Assembly: GCA_009763385.1 (NCBI GenBank)
Contig: CM019824.1
Coordinates: 110,874,660 to 110,938,659, forward strand
DNA from: Coix lacryma-jobi var. lacryma-jobi
Lineage: Eukaryota; Streptophyta; Magnoliopsida; Poales; Poaceae
Length of the DNA stretch: 64,000 nt
Direction: 5' to 3'
Under the pieces are notes generated by a model that worked only from the letters and a program-made list of their open reading frames with translations, ran no database searches and had not been told where the DNA came from. Within the stretch, counting starts at the first letter, position 1. Each line of letters starts with the position of its first letter. Both the position numbers and the translations under genes were made by a program. Below are positions 53,349-64,000 of the stretch, piece after piece.

Positions 53349-56300
53349 TGTAACACCCCTGGTGTTACGCAGTAATTAAAACCCTAATTAAGTTGTTTAG
53401 TATGCATAATCATCTGGCATCATGGCATAAAAGCATTTCATGTTTTAAGCATAGATGTGATGTTTCACATGCTTTAATATAAGTATTGCATAATCTTGTG
53501 TGATGCTTTCATAAGTGGTGTATGAGGTGGTTAGGTGTTACATGAAATGATAAGTGTGAGTAAAAATCTTAGTTTTAAATGTTCTTTTTATTCCCTTTTC
53601 TATAGGTCAAAAAGTAATTCAAATTTCAAAGTAATTTCAAAAGCAAAGTTGTAGCTCTTGTTGAGAGGCACAACTTTGGTATTCAAAGTTTTCAAAGTTT
53701 ATGTACAAAAGTTTGAATAAATGTGAAATCTTTCAAACCCTAAAGTTGACCTCTAAACTAGATTTCAAAAAGTAGAAAGAATTAGACTTTGGTCCTTTAG
53801 TCAAAGTTGTAGAGAGGATTAAAAGAAATAACTTTTATTAAGATAAATTTTCAAGTTACTAAAGAAAATCTGAAGTAATTTGGAAAACCAGTTTGAATTG
53901 GTTTCAAATCAGAAATTAATTTCCAAACCCTAGTTTTACCCCCTTTTGTGTAGTTCAAAAATTAAGCATAATTTTGATATGGGACCAAAACCAAAGTTGT
54001 AGATAATTTCATAAGGAACAACTTTTATTTTGGTAAAATTTGAAGTTGTTCAGAAAATTCAAATGTAATTTTGAATCTAAGTTTGAGTGCATTTTAAATT
54101 CAAAGTGTGACTTCAAAATCTAGGCAGTTTTTGGGTGTGCTCCTTAAATGAAAGTTGTAGATCCTAATTTTTGGAACAACTTTCATGTTGGGAATTTTGC
54201 TTGTTGTGTAGTGTTTTTGGGAGAAATAAAAGCAAGAAAACGTTTTAGCTCTCTGATCTACAGTGTCCAGGAGGGGGAAATATCAGAGCAAACCATCGGT
54301 GCTCTGCTCGCCGCCGCCGCCGTACTCAAGCAGCCGTCCGCTCGCACGCTTGCCACGCAGTGGTCGTCGTGGCACAGTCTTAAAGATTTACGCATACGCT
54401 GGCGAACCCCGTGCGTTGTCGTCTTCTTCCTTTCTTCCTCCGATTCTCTCTGCCCTCTTTCTCCTCTGTTTCCATCATCGAGCAGAGCCTGCCGCCGCCT
54501 AGGACCCGCCGGCATCGTCTGCCTTTGCCGCAGTATCCTCGCCTTTGAGCTCGTGCCTGCAGCCTCGCCTAGCCATTGCACTCCTCAATAGCTATCTTGA
54601 GCAAGCTCCGGCCGCCGGTAGCCATCGCACCGCCCTCTTCTTCCTCGCAGCCGAGCAGTGCGCCGCCGCAAGCCATCGCCAAGGCCAGCCCACTTCAGTG
54701 AGCTCTGAACCCACCCAGTTAGCGTTAAGGCTTCTTCTCGAGCTGGTGATCATGGTCGGCTCGACCATTTCATCTCTACCGCGCCGAGTCCATCCGAACG
54801 TCGTCGTTGTCCTCAGTCCGAGCTGTCGTTCCGCCATTGGCGACGACAGCCCATCTCCGTCCCGTCTTTAACCAAACCATGCCACGATTCAGGTCAAGGT
54901 GAGTACCCTTGAGTTTTCCCGTGCACCTTTGAGGTCTCTGTCGCGTCATGAGAGCTAGCCGCCGCCACGCCGCCGTCTGCTCTCGGGCCGAGCCGCCATG
55001 GTCGCGTGCACACGAGTTCCAGTGCCCCTTCTGCTCAACCAATACCCCTGATAGATGCACCTGGAGGTGGGGATCACGCTTGTGTCTTCGCTTTTCGCCT
55101 GGGAAAAGCTCGTCGCCGCCAGGAGGAGGTCGGTTAGCGCCGCTCGGCGCTGGTCATGGCCATGGTCGAAGCGCGGGCGAGACCGCGCTGACCTGTGCCT
55201 CGCCAGACGACGGTCTGGGCCGGATTCGGCCCAAGTAGGGTTAGGTTTTGTTCTTTTTCTTTTTAGGAAATGTTTAATCTGTGCTGATTGTTAAATAATT
55301 CGTAACTAATTCTTTCAGGTCCTAAATTTATGAAATAAAGTTTGTGGTGATCCTTGTGGTATGCTCTATCAAATAAAATTATAAAACTTGATGTTTGGAT
55401 AATTTTTGCATGTGATTTAAATATGGCTTTTAAGTAATAAATGAGACTTTGAAGATTTTTGTAGGCTTAGTTATATGTCCAAAAATCATGAAACTAATTT
55501 TTCTACTGTTTGTACCATGTGCTTAACCTTCACAAAAACTTTGAAGTCTTTTGGACAAAATAATTTTCTTGCTAGTTTTATGCTTGGGTTATTAATTAAA
55601 TAATGCATGAAACTTAAATAATTTGTATAGGCTAAAATAAGGATCCAAAAATTATGAAATTGGTTTTGCAACTGTTATTCACCATAACCAATCATCCCTA
55701 AAAGCTTGAGCTTAGTTTGGCAAAGTGTAGGTTCAACCCTAGATTCCATAATTAATTAATAAAGGATAGTAATGGAGTTTGATTAAGTAGTTCATTAACA
55801 AAGATGATTAGAAAGAGATTAGGACTAACCTTTGTTACCTTAATGACCTTTTGTTGATATGTTGTATGTCATGATTTTGAATTGTCATGTATACCTTTGA
55901 AATAAATCAAGTAGTGCATTTGATCTTGTATGCATGAAAGGATGAGGTTGTTAGATCAGTTCTCATTAAGAGACTGTTTTCAGGATTGTGATTCCGTTAT
56001 CTGTGAATGAGTTGTATAGAGAAGTCATAGCCAACTTCTATATCTAGCTTGTCCTCAAATTTCATGATTTTAGGCCTGCCAGATTAGGAGTTGTGGTTTT
56101 TATAATTCAGCAGGTTAGATCTGTCCTATCCTCTGGACAGATTTGTGTAATGTAGTTGTGAGAGCTAATTAAGTTATGAATCACCTGATGGCCATAATAG
56201 GAAAGTTGTAGTAAACTTTATAAGCTTTCTAAATTGTTAAGGATCACCCTTTTTGGTGACCCAGAGCTCCAGTTATCGCTGTTTGAAGTTGGGTTAGCAA

Positions 56301-58268
56301 ATCTGTCCTAACTCTGGACAGAGATGTTTGTCCCAACTGTTTGACCCAGTAGCATATAGAATCAACCCTAGGTGATAATAACAAGTTTGTAGACAATTTG
56401 ATAAGCTTTTCAAATTGTCTAAGATCACCCCTTTTGGATATCGGGAGCTCTGGTTGTGGTTAATTAGTGTAGGTGATGTAATCTGTCCCAAGTTTGGGCA
56501 ATAGTGTTTACATCTTGGGTGACTTTGGATTAGTGTTTGAAGACCATGGGACACCTCTCACCTTGTGCTCCTATGGCTTGAGTGATGTTTTTATAAACCT
56601 TAGCCATCCTTAGTTATCTTCCTAAAAGTGCTTGGTGGAAGTTGTATATGTAGCTAGAAACTCTAGTTGGTGGGTTGCAAGTTGGTTTTGTTGGTTTGCA
56701 ACTTTACCGCGAAGGAAAGTTGTACTCTACTATCCTTATCTTGTGTTTAGCTTCTATTTTACAATTAATTGTCTTGCACCTAAACATGCATTCCATGGCA
56801 TCATACTAAGCATATGTCATTTATCTACGTGTAGTATTCGAGAGTGAGAAGTTTGGATTGGTCAAGCTCCAGATCAAGGAGGTCCAGTTGGTTGAGCCTC
56901 GGAAGAGGAGCCTTGGAGGACAAGCTTCCGAGGGAGCACTTTAACTTCCAGTCAACCAGAAACTAACCTTTGTGGATCATTCTTGGATCCTATCTTCCCT
57001 GCAACGAAGGCAAGCCCCGGTTAATTTAACCATTTCCTTGGATTTATAATTACACTTACTTTCGATAACCTGATGCATTAAATGTTTATCAAATAAATGC
57101 TTTAAACCTGTTGATGCATGACCAACCTGGTTATCGATATATCATTCCTTGCTACCTGCTTTATACAAATGATAGAAATGCATAGCCTTGCTTTATAAAG
57201 CTTTTGATAAATGTTTTCGATACTTATTGTTTTGGAATGATAATGAGAAAGAATGATGGTTAAGACCAGACGGGCACATGCATCGACCCTTGGATCGATG
57301 TATGGTGACCCGGATGTGTCAGGTTAGGGTTAACCGTTGTTGGCCTGCTATATTGAGAAACTGTGAAGTACCGATCATATGCTACGGTAAGCCCTACCTT
57401 GGTGGTTCTTAAATGAGACTGGCTAATCGCGCACTGGAAATGGAGTGATGGCGAGTGTACTAGCTACCCTCGTGGGTTAAAGTCCCGGATTGGAGGTGTA
57501 CAAGTACTCTCGGGTGGCGCGGACCCGATCTTGTTTGGAGGATCCGAGGTTGGGGTTGGTATATGTGTGATCACGGGTCTACATATATCGTATGATCGTG
57601 GAAAACTCCCAGATCTGGTTGAATCGGTTCGAATCGTCGTGCTCCTCGGTTATGGAGACTCAATCTACTGACCCGCACCGTAGAATGAAAATGGAACTGG
57701 TTTAAGAAAGAATGATAATGATCTTTCACTAATATTCACTTTCAATTTTTACTATGTACTTAAATGATTAAGTAAAATGTGGATTTAGGATTGCTTTAGT
57801 AAGCTTTTATGCAAATGAAAAATACTGTTGAGCCTACCCAAACCAGCATACTTGTTCTTCTCCCTTTCTCGACGGGTAAGTCTTGTTGAGTACCTTTGTA
57901 CTCAGGGTTTGTTAATCCCCTGTTGCAGGTTTCTTAGCAGGTGTTGTCGATCAAGATCATGTAAGTGGGCTTGACGTGATCTGGTTGTTCTTCTTCTCCA
58001 ACTTAGGTACTCCGCCTAAGTGTGGTTCTGTGATACTATTCTGCTTCCGCAATACAAATTATGTTTATGTAAAAAGTAACTTAATCATGTTTTGTAAAGA
58101 TTATCTATCTTGCTTCCGCACTCCGACGTATTTTGTATCAACTGTTGTAATGTTGTAATTATTCCAACCTTCATGATGATGATCCTGTGGTTCGTGGATA
58201 ATTCGGTGTTCTCTCGGGGACACCCGACAGATCTTTTCAGTAATGTGCTTCATTTGCACTGTCATTGG
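53349..58268 (+). repeat. 3' LTR of element 5, truncated at its end
   Basis: Aligns with 47079-51998 nearly base for base with scattered substitutions. The last about 54 bp of the LTR (to GTTCTGCCA) are missing; homology stops after GTCATTGGGCT and is followed by a repeat of GCTTCATTTGCAC and then pol sequence. Confidence 0.92.
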
Positions 58269-58281
58269 GCTTCATTTGCAC

Positions 58282-60562
58282 GAGTCGTCTTAGCTCGACT
58301 TCGAGAGCACAAGTTGTATGCCAAGTTTAGCAAATGTGAGTTTTGGTTGAAGAAAGTACCCTTTCTAGGATACGTCCTTTCAGAGGAAGGAATTTCTGTG
58401 GATCCCATGAAGGTGCAGGAAGTTATGGATTGGCAAGCACCCACTAACGTACATGAGGTACACAGCTTTCTAGGATTGGTCGGATACTACCGTCGGTTCA
58501 TTCCGGATTTTTCAAGGATCGCAAAACCGATGACTCGTCTAACTCAGAAAAACAAGAAGTTTGAATGGACTCTAGAGTGTGAGGCAGCATTTCGCACTCT
58601 GCGAACCTTGTTGACTTCGGCGCCAGTTTTGGCTCAACCAGATTTGGAGGAACCTTTTGATGTGTTTTGTGACGCATCCAAGATTGGACTTGGATGTTGT
58701 TTATGCAGAATGGTAAAGTTATAGCATATGCTTCGCGCCAGTTGCGACCACATGAAGAGAATTACCCCACTCATGATTTGGAATTAGCAGCCGTGGTTCA
58801 TGCACTCAAGATATGGAGGCATTATCTTATGGGTAACCTATGTCATGTGTATACAGACCACAAAAGTTTGAAATATATCTTCACCCAGCCAGAATTGAAT
58901 ATGAGGCAGAGGAGATGGTTAGAGTTGATTAAGGATTACAACCTAGAAGTGCATTACCACCCGGAAAAGCGAACGTTGTAGCAGATGCCTTGAGTCGCAA
59001 GACTCATTGCAACTCTCTACAACCACTGTTGGAAGATGGATTCAACCGTATGCACCCCGTTATGCTAAACAATATAACCATTCAGTGCACCCTGGAAAGT
59101 GACATCATTGAAGGACAAAAGACCGATGAAGGGATCTGCCAAATCAAGAAGAGGTTAGAAACTAGTAGTTCTTTGAACTTCAGAACGGATGAACAGGGAA
59201 TTCTGTGGTATAATCAAAGGTTGGTTGTTCCCAAGAACACAGAGCTGAAAGAAAGAATTCTGAATGAAGCCCATAATTCAAACTTGTCTATCCATCCAGG
59301 AAGCAGTAAAATGTACCAAGATCTGAGAACAAGGTATTGGTGGTCAAAGATGAAGAAAGAAGTTGCAGCTTATGTGGCAAGGTGCGATACTTGCTGCAGA
59401 ATAAAGGCTATACACCTGAGACCTGCCGGATTGTTGCAACCGTTGTCAATTCCAGAATGGAAATGAGAAGAGATTAGTGTGGATTTTATCACAGGTCTCC
59501 CAACCACCCAAAAAGGACATGATTCTATCTGGGTTATCGTGGATCGGTTATCCAAAGTGGCTCACTTCGTACCAGTTAAGACTACCCATCGACCACACCA
59601 GTATGCGGATTTGTACATTCAGAGCATCTTGAGGTTACATGGAGTTCCTAAGAGGATTGTTTCTGATAGAGGACCCCAGTTCATAGCGCGTTTTTGGGAG
59701 CAGTTGCACAAGGAGCTAGGGACTAAGTTGGTAAGAAGTTCCGCTTATCACCCACAAACCGCAGGACAAACGGAAAGAGTAAATCAAATTTTGGAAGATA
59801 TCCTCAGAGCTTGTGTTCTATCCTCAGGAGAATCATGGGAGAAATGGTTACCCCTCGCGGAATTCTCATATAACAATAGCTATCAAGAAAGCATAAAGAT
59901 GGCACCGTTTGAAGTTTTATATGGACGAAGGTGCAGAACCCCGGTAAATTGGGTTGAATCAGAAGGTCGAGGATTTTATGGGTCAGATTATGTAAAGGAC
60001 GCCGAGGAGATTGTGCAAACAGTGCAACAACATATCAGGGCAGCGCAGTCACGACAGAAAAGTTATGCTGATACACGAAGGAGACCCCTGGAATTCCAAG
60101 TAGGAGATTATGTCTACCTTAAGGTCTCACCCATGAGAAAGGTCCAACGTTTTGGAATTAAGAAAAACTTAGCACCCCGATATGTAGGACCATATCAGAT
60201 CATAGCCAGAAAAGGAGAAGTAGCCTATGAAGTGCAATTACCCCCAGAGATGAGCGCAGTTTTTCCCGTGTTCCATGTATCCCAGTTGAAGAAGTGTCTT
60301 CGGATACCAGAACGAGAGGAGGTTCGGATTCCAGATGTCACTATCAGATCAGACCTCGAATACTATGAACAACCCCAGAAAGATACTAGATACCAAGACT
60401 AGAGAAACTCGTAATAGAGAAGTGAAGACTTACAAGATTCCGTGGAGCAATCACGGACCCAATGATGCAACTTGGGAAACCGAAGAATACTTGCGCATAA
60501 ATTACCCCGCTTTTGTTAAGAAGTGGTACGTAACTCAAAATCTCGGGATGAGATTTCTTTAA
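58282..60562 (+). pseudogene. RT end, RNase H, integrase and chromodomain of chromovirus B, right piece
   Basis: Starts inside RT (CGAGTCGTCTTAGCTCG, matching A 19375). RNase H (FDVFCDASKIGLGC, YTDHKSL), integrase zinc region (HPGSSKMYQDLRTRYWW...CDTCC), DDE core (VDFITGLP, VSDRGPQF, NQILED), the uninterrupted site used by the CACTA in A (about 59810-59823), the GPY/F-like module and chromodomain (WSNHGPNDATWETEEYL). Breaks: indel near 58698, one-base deletion near 58967, TGA 59464-59466 (A has TGG), and an indel near 60379 before the chromodomain. Confidence 0.93.
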
Positions 60563-60573
60563 GGGGGGAAGGG
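60561..60573 (+). other. Polypurine tract (chromovirus B)
   Basis: AAGGGGGGAAGGG directly before the LTR start, as in element A. Confidence 0.88.
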
Positions 60574-60574
60574 C

Positions 60575-63500
60575 TGTGACACCCTAGTGTCAAGCACTGC
60601 ATTAGGAACTGCATTTAGCTACTAAAAAGCATAAGTAATGCATTGCATTATTTCATGTGCAAAGGAGTGCTTTTTGTTTTTGCTTATTTATTTGGAATTT
60701 GAATTCTATTGGACTTGATGGTTTAAGTGGATTTCTAATTTGGCAAATAATTTTATAAAGTAGAGAATAATGAATCTAATACTTTTTATATTGACACCTT
60801 GATCTAGATCAAAATACTTTGGCAAATAAAAATGAGGTAAACAAAATGATTTATGTCTCAAAAATTGACTTTGTGTATGAGAAGGCTGTAAAAATGATTT
60901 TCAGCAAAAGTGTCTTATATGAAAGTTGTAGAGAAAATTATTTTGAGCAACTTTTATTTTTGGGCCAAAGCCTAGTTTGGAGTTTTTGAAACTGTTTTTG
61001 ATTGGTCAAAGTTTGAAAAGTTTTTGAAAAAAAGGAAAAACCTTTTTCTCCCGCGCCCCGTTTCCGGCCCATCCGGCCTTTCGGCCCAGCCCCACACCCG
61101 CGCCGGCCCGCCTCCACGCTCGCCCGCGCCGCGCGCCGTGCGTCGCGTGCGCCGCACAGCGCCGCCCGCCTAACACCGCCCGCGCCGTACGCCGGCCCCG
61201 ACCGCCGCGTGGCCGCCAAACCCTGCACCATATCCCGCTCGCCCAATCCTCGCCCGATTCTTCCCCGCTCGATCACGCCACGATCGCGCGCGGCCACTCC
61301 CCGCTCGCCTCGCTCGCCGTGCCCACGCCAGCGCCTGCGCACGCCTCGCTCGCTGTGACAGTGTGGCCCCCGCCACGACCACCGGCCGGCCAAGGCCACG
61401 GCCAAAACCCCGAGCACCTCTCCGCTCCCTCACTCACCCGCACGCACACTCCCTCGCTCTCGCCCTCACTTCTTTCTCTCCGCGAACGAACGCAAGCGCG
61501 AACGCTCGTGCCCGCCGCCGTTCGACACCGCGAGAACACCCCACCGTTCCGACCACACCCGTCCACCACCGTCCGATTCCTCTCGCCAGCCACTCCGCCT
61601 TCACCGTGCACACGCCGTGCGCGCGCCATCTTCCCCGACCAAGCCCCGTCCCCGTCGGAGGACGAAGTGTCCCCTTCAGTTCCCGTTCGCCACCGCGGAG
61701 CCCGCGTCGTCGTTCCTCCCCGACCCGAGCTTCACCGTCCCCATCCTTCGTCAGCGAACCTCACCGAGCGAAGGCAAGGTGAGAACACCCCTCTTCTAGG
61801 TCGCTACCGCTCTCCCCCTCTCTCTCTCACCCGGCCGAGCGACATGGGCGCCGCTGCGGCCCTCTCACGCGGCCAAGCTCCTCTGGAGCCATCCGAGCCT
61901 ATCCAACCCCTCACTTAGCTCCCTAGGGTTCACAAATCACAGCGCACCCGCCAATTTGGCCAGCGACCACCGGAAACGGCGTAGCCGTGCGTCACCGCCG
62001 CCGCCGTCCGCCATCGCTCACCGCCGGTGAGCTACGGCCATGCACTAGCCCAACCGTCACCACCAGCCGGTCCGCCTCGTCAAGGGGAACACGTTAAGCC
62101 TGGTCGCGCCGCCGGTGACCTCACCGCCGGCGAGAATCGCGCGGTCAACTCCTTCCCTTGCCTTGCTCTCTCTGACCAGTGGGTCCCGTTGAACAGCGGG
62201 TCCCAGGCGTCAGCCACCCACGGTCTATAGACCGAGTCCACGCAGGCCTGACCGGGAAAGTTTAAATGTTTTTTGCTTTTTGTTTTATTTCCCAGAAAAG
62301 CTTTTTATTTTTGTGTAGCATGATTTAAAAGTCCAAATGAGGTGCTTCCAGTTTTGTTATCTTATTCATGAGTAGATCTATCATGGAAAAATATGAAAGT
62401 ATTTTTGGTGAAAGTTTATATTACTATTTTTATTTAATCCAGTTTATGTGTTTTTGTTGAGATAAATGGGTTTATATGTTTTCTTGTCGAGTTAATTCAT
62501 GGCAAAATTTGTGTAGGTTTCTTATCATGTTATGTACCTGTGAAAAATGTATGAGGCATGGTTTATGTAGAAAAAGTATCTGTTAGTGTTTAAAGTTCTT
62601 TTTGGCTGTTTTCTTGGAATAAGTGTTAAGGTGTTTTATATATAAAAATAAAATGTGGAAAAAATTGTGTAGTCTCTGTATGTGATGTTCCAGTTAGGAA
62701 AAATGTTAAACCTAGGTTGTTATATGGAAAAATATGAAGTTGCTGTATAAATATGCTTTTCTATGTTTTTCTTAGGAAATTCATGTAGAGAAGAATATAA
62801 TGTTTCTGTTCATGGCACTTTCTTGATAAATATGAAATGTGAAATAGAATCTGGAAAAAATATGAAAATGAGTACAACACCCTTTTCCAGCAGGGTTGTA
62901 GTTCAAATGGTTTAATCTCGAGTAAAATTGTTTATTTTGTGTAGGTTAATGTGTTTATGCTTCGACAGTAATTTTTCTACAGTAGAGTTCTTATGAATAG
63001 GTGAAGCTAGAAAAAATAGGAAACCTGCTATTTGACACATTTCATGTGGGAAGTTAGTTCAAAGGACCTTTTGAGCATTTTATTTCATCTTTTTGTACCT
63101 GCTGTTCTGTATTTTATTTCTTGCTCAAATTTATTCAGTGAAGTCCAGTTGATGTTAGTTGACTTTTGGAAATTTTGTGGATTTTTCTGAGTTCAGAAAA
63201 ATGTACTCGCAGTTCAAACCTGAGTTTCTTTTGAATTAATAAATGAAAAATGGTTAAATTAATAGTTTCTTTTATGTGGTAATTAAGTGTTTTTCCTCAA
63301 TGTCAAAAGTGGTTCAACAAGTTAGCTTTGTTGGTTTGCAAGAAATATTTGCATTCATACCACCACATCTCGCACCCCGCATTGTTTATTTAATTATTAT
63401 TCACCCCATGCAATAGGATCGACAGTCCCGGAGACCGACCAGGAGCCGGAAGCAAACGACGAGCAGGAGATACCAGAGCTGCCCAGGACCGAGGAAGCCG

Positions 63501-64000
63501 ACCTCGCGCCGGAAGCTAACCTGCCTGAGTGCCCCGCTCACGAGGCCTCAGTCTTTTCCCAAGGCAAGCCCCGGAGCATTTTAAGTCTCCTATTATTTAC
63601 AATTAATTCAATTGAGTACTTTTATATTGTGATGCATTAGGTATAGGAGTTGATTGATTCCTAATTGCTGCATTACCCTTCCTTGATTATTGTTGTGCCT
63701 GCCTTGTTATCCAGTTATCTATTTATACTGTAGAACTGCTTAGTCTGCTTAATAAAAAGTAGTAGTTAAGGATGTTCCCGTAATACCCCTGGTGGGTATT
63801 TACTGGATCACAGTTGGCTAAATTTGCTATCGTGGAAAAGAACCTGAGTAGTAATGAAATACGGTCAACTGGAAGGCAAGGCACAAGTTTGGAAACTTGG
63901 GACAGTCCGTCCGTTGGGTCATGTAGGTTTGTATCGATGTTGGCCCTCGTTCATTTTTGAACGCGCCCTTTTACTTAGGGATATGTCGGTGCTGTAATCA
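60575..64000 (+). repeat. 3' LTR of chromovirus B (at least 3.4 kb, runs off window)
   Basis: Starts TGTGACACCCTAGTGTCAAGC. Uninterrupted version of A's LTR: shows the empty site of the Sirevirus insertion (GGTTTGCAAGAAATATT, about 63333-63349) and the 130 bp that A lacks (63194-63323). GC-rich leader at 61050-62245 with donor-like GGCAAG|GTGAG (61779). The end is beyond the window, so LTR length is a minimum. Confidence 0.92.

Larger units (their letters stand above)
47079..58268 (+). mobile_element. Non-autonomous LTR retrotransposon with LTRs of about 5 kb (element 5)
   Basis: 5' LTR 47079-52052, PBS 52057, interior 52053-53348 (1.3 kb, non-coding), PPT 53334-53347, 3' LTR 53349 to about 58268 (end lost). 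LTR length, TGGTATTAGAGC PBS, TGT(A/G)ACACC start and GTTCTGCCA end all resemble the chromoviruses here, so I infer a Tekay-related derivative that used their proteins. Inserted in pol of element B. No usable 5-bp target duplication because the right end is a rearranged junction. Confidence 0.88.
45957..64000 (+). mobile_element. Chromovirus B (same family as A), partial
   Basis: Pol piece 45957-47078, element 5 (47079-58268), pol piece 58282-60562, PPT, and 3' LTR from 60575 to the window end. It has no leader, ORF0 or gag because of the junction at 45953-45957. Sequence is close to A throughout pol and LTR. The two pol pieces overlap by about 153 bp with several differences, so they may come from different parent copies. 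Confidence 0.85.

Overview
The window is plant nuclear DNA, almost certainly from a grass (Poaceae). It is built entirely of nested transposable elements, and I see no host single-copy gene, rRNA or tRNA gene. The grass assignment rests on three things: a CACTA element with CACTACTACAAAAAA-type ends, Tekay-like chromoviruses with LTRs of 3.4 kb or more and GC-rich leaders, and a Sirevirus-type copia element. I cannot name the species.

Layout. (1) 1-8421, minus strand: the 5' part of a Tat-lineage Ty3/gypsy element (LTR, PBS, gag, protease, RT, RNase H, a second RNase H, start of integrase). It carries an exact, in-frame 2,916-bp tandem duplication running from gag to RT. (2) 8422-13870, plus strand: an LTR element without gag-pol. 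Element 1 sits inside its 5' LTR. (3) 13871-45953, plus strand: chromovirus A. It has a 5' LTR end, a leader, an extra ORF upstream of gag whose N-terminus imitates the histone H3 tail, gag-pol with a chromodomain, and a 3' LTR. Three elements have inserted into it: a solo LTR in the leader (16409-17577, TSD GTATG), an 11.08-kb CACTA transposon in integrase (20910-31992, TSD TGT), and a 10.05-kb Sirevirus in the 3' LTR (35347-45392, TSD GTAAG/GCAAG). (4) 45957-64000: chromovirus B, of the same family as A, joined to A's LTR by a deletion. Its pol is split by a fifth LTR element (47079-58268) that has LTRs of about 5 kb around a 1.3-kb non-coding interior. B's 3' LTR runs off the window.

How the genes work together. 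The LTR elements carry the usual gag-protease-RT-RNase H-integrase machinery, but every copy is broken by stops, frameshifts, deletions or insertions. Chromovirus A combines a chromodomain on integrase with an ORF0 that keeps the H3 residues K4, K9, K23 and K27. The CACTA element has two genes on one strand: a TNPD-type transposase, and a multi-exon Ptta/En-Spm protein whose last exons encode a Ulp1-like (C48) cysteine protease. Each gene has its own TATA box beside a cluster of the element's CCGCAGCGGGC subterminal repeat, including a cluster in the middle of the element.

The items most worth follow-up are the H3-tail ORF0, the CACTA protease gene with its private repeat-flanked promoter, and the in-frame gag-RT duplication.
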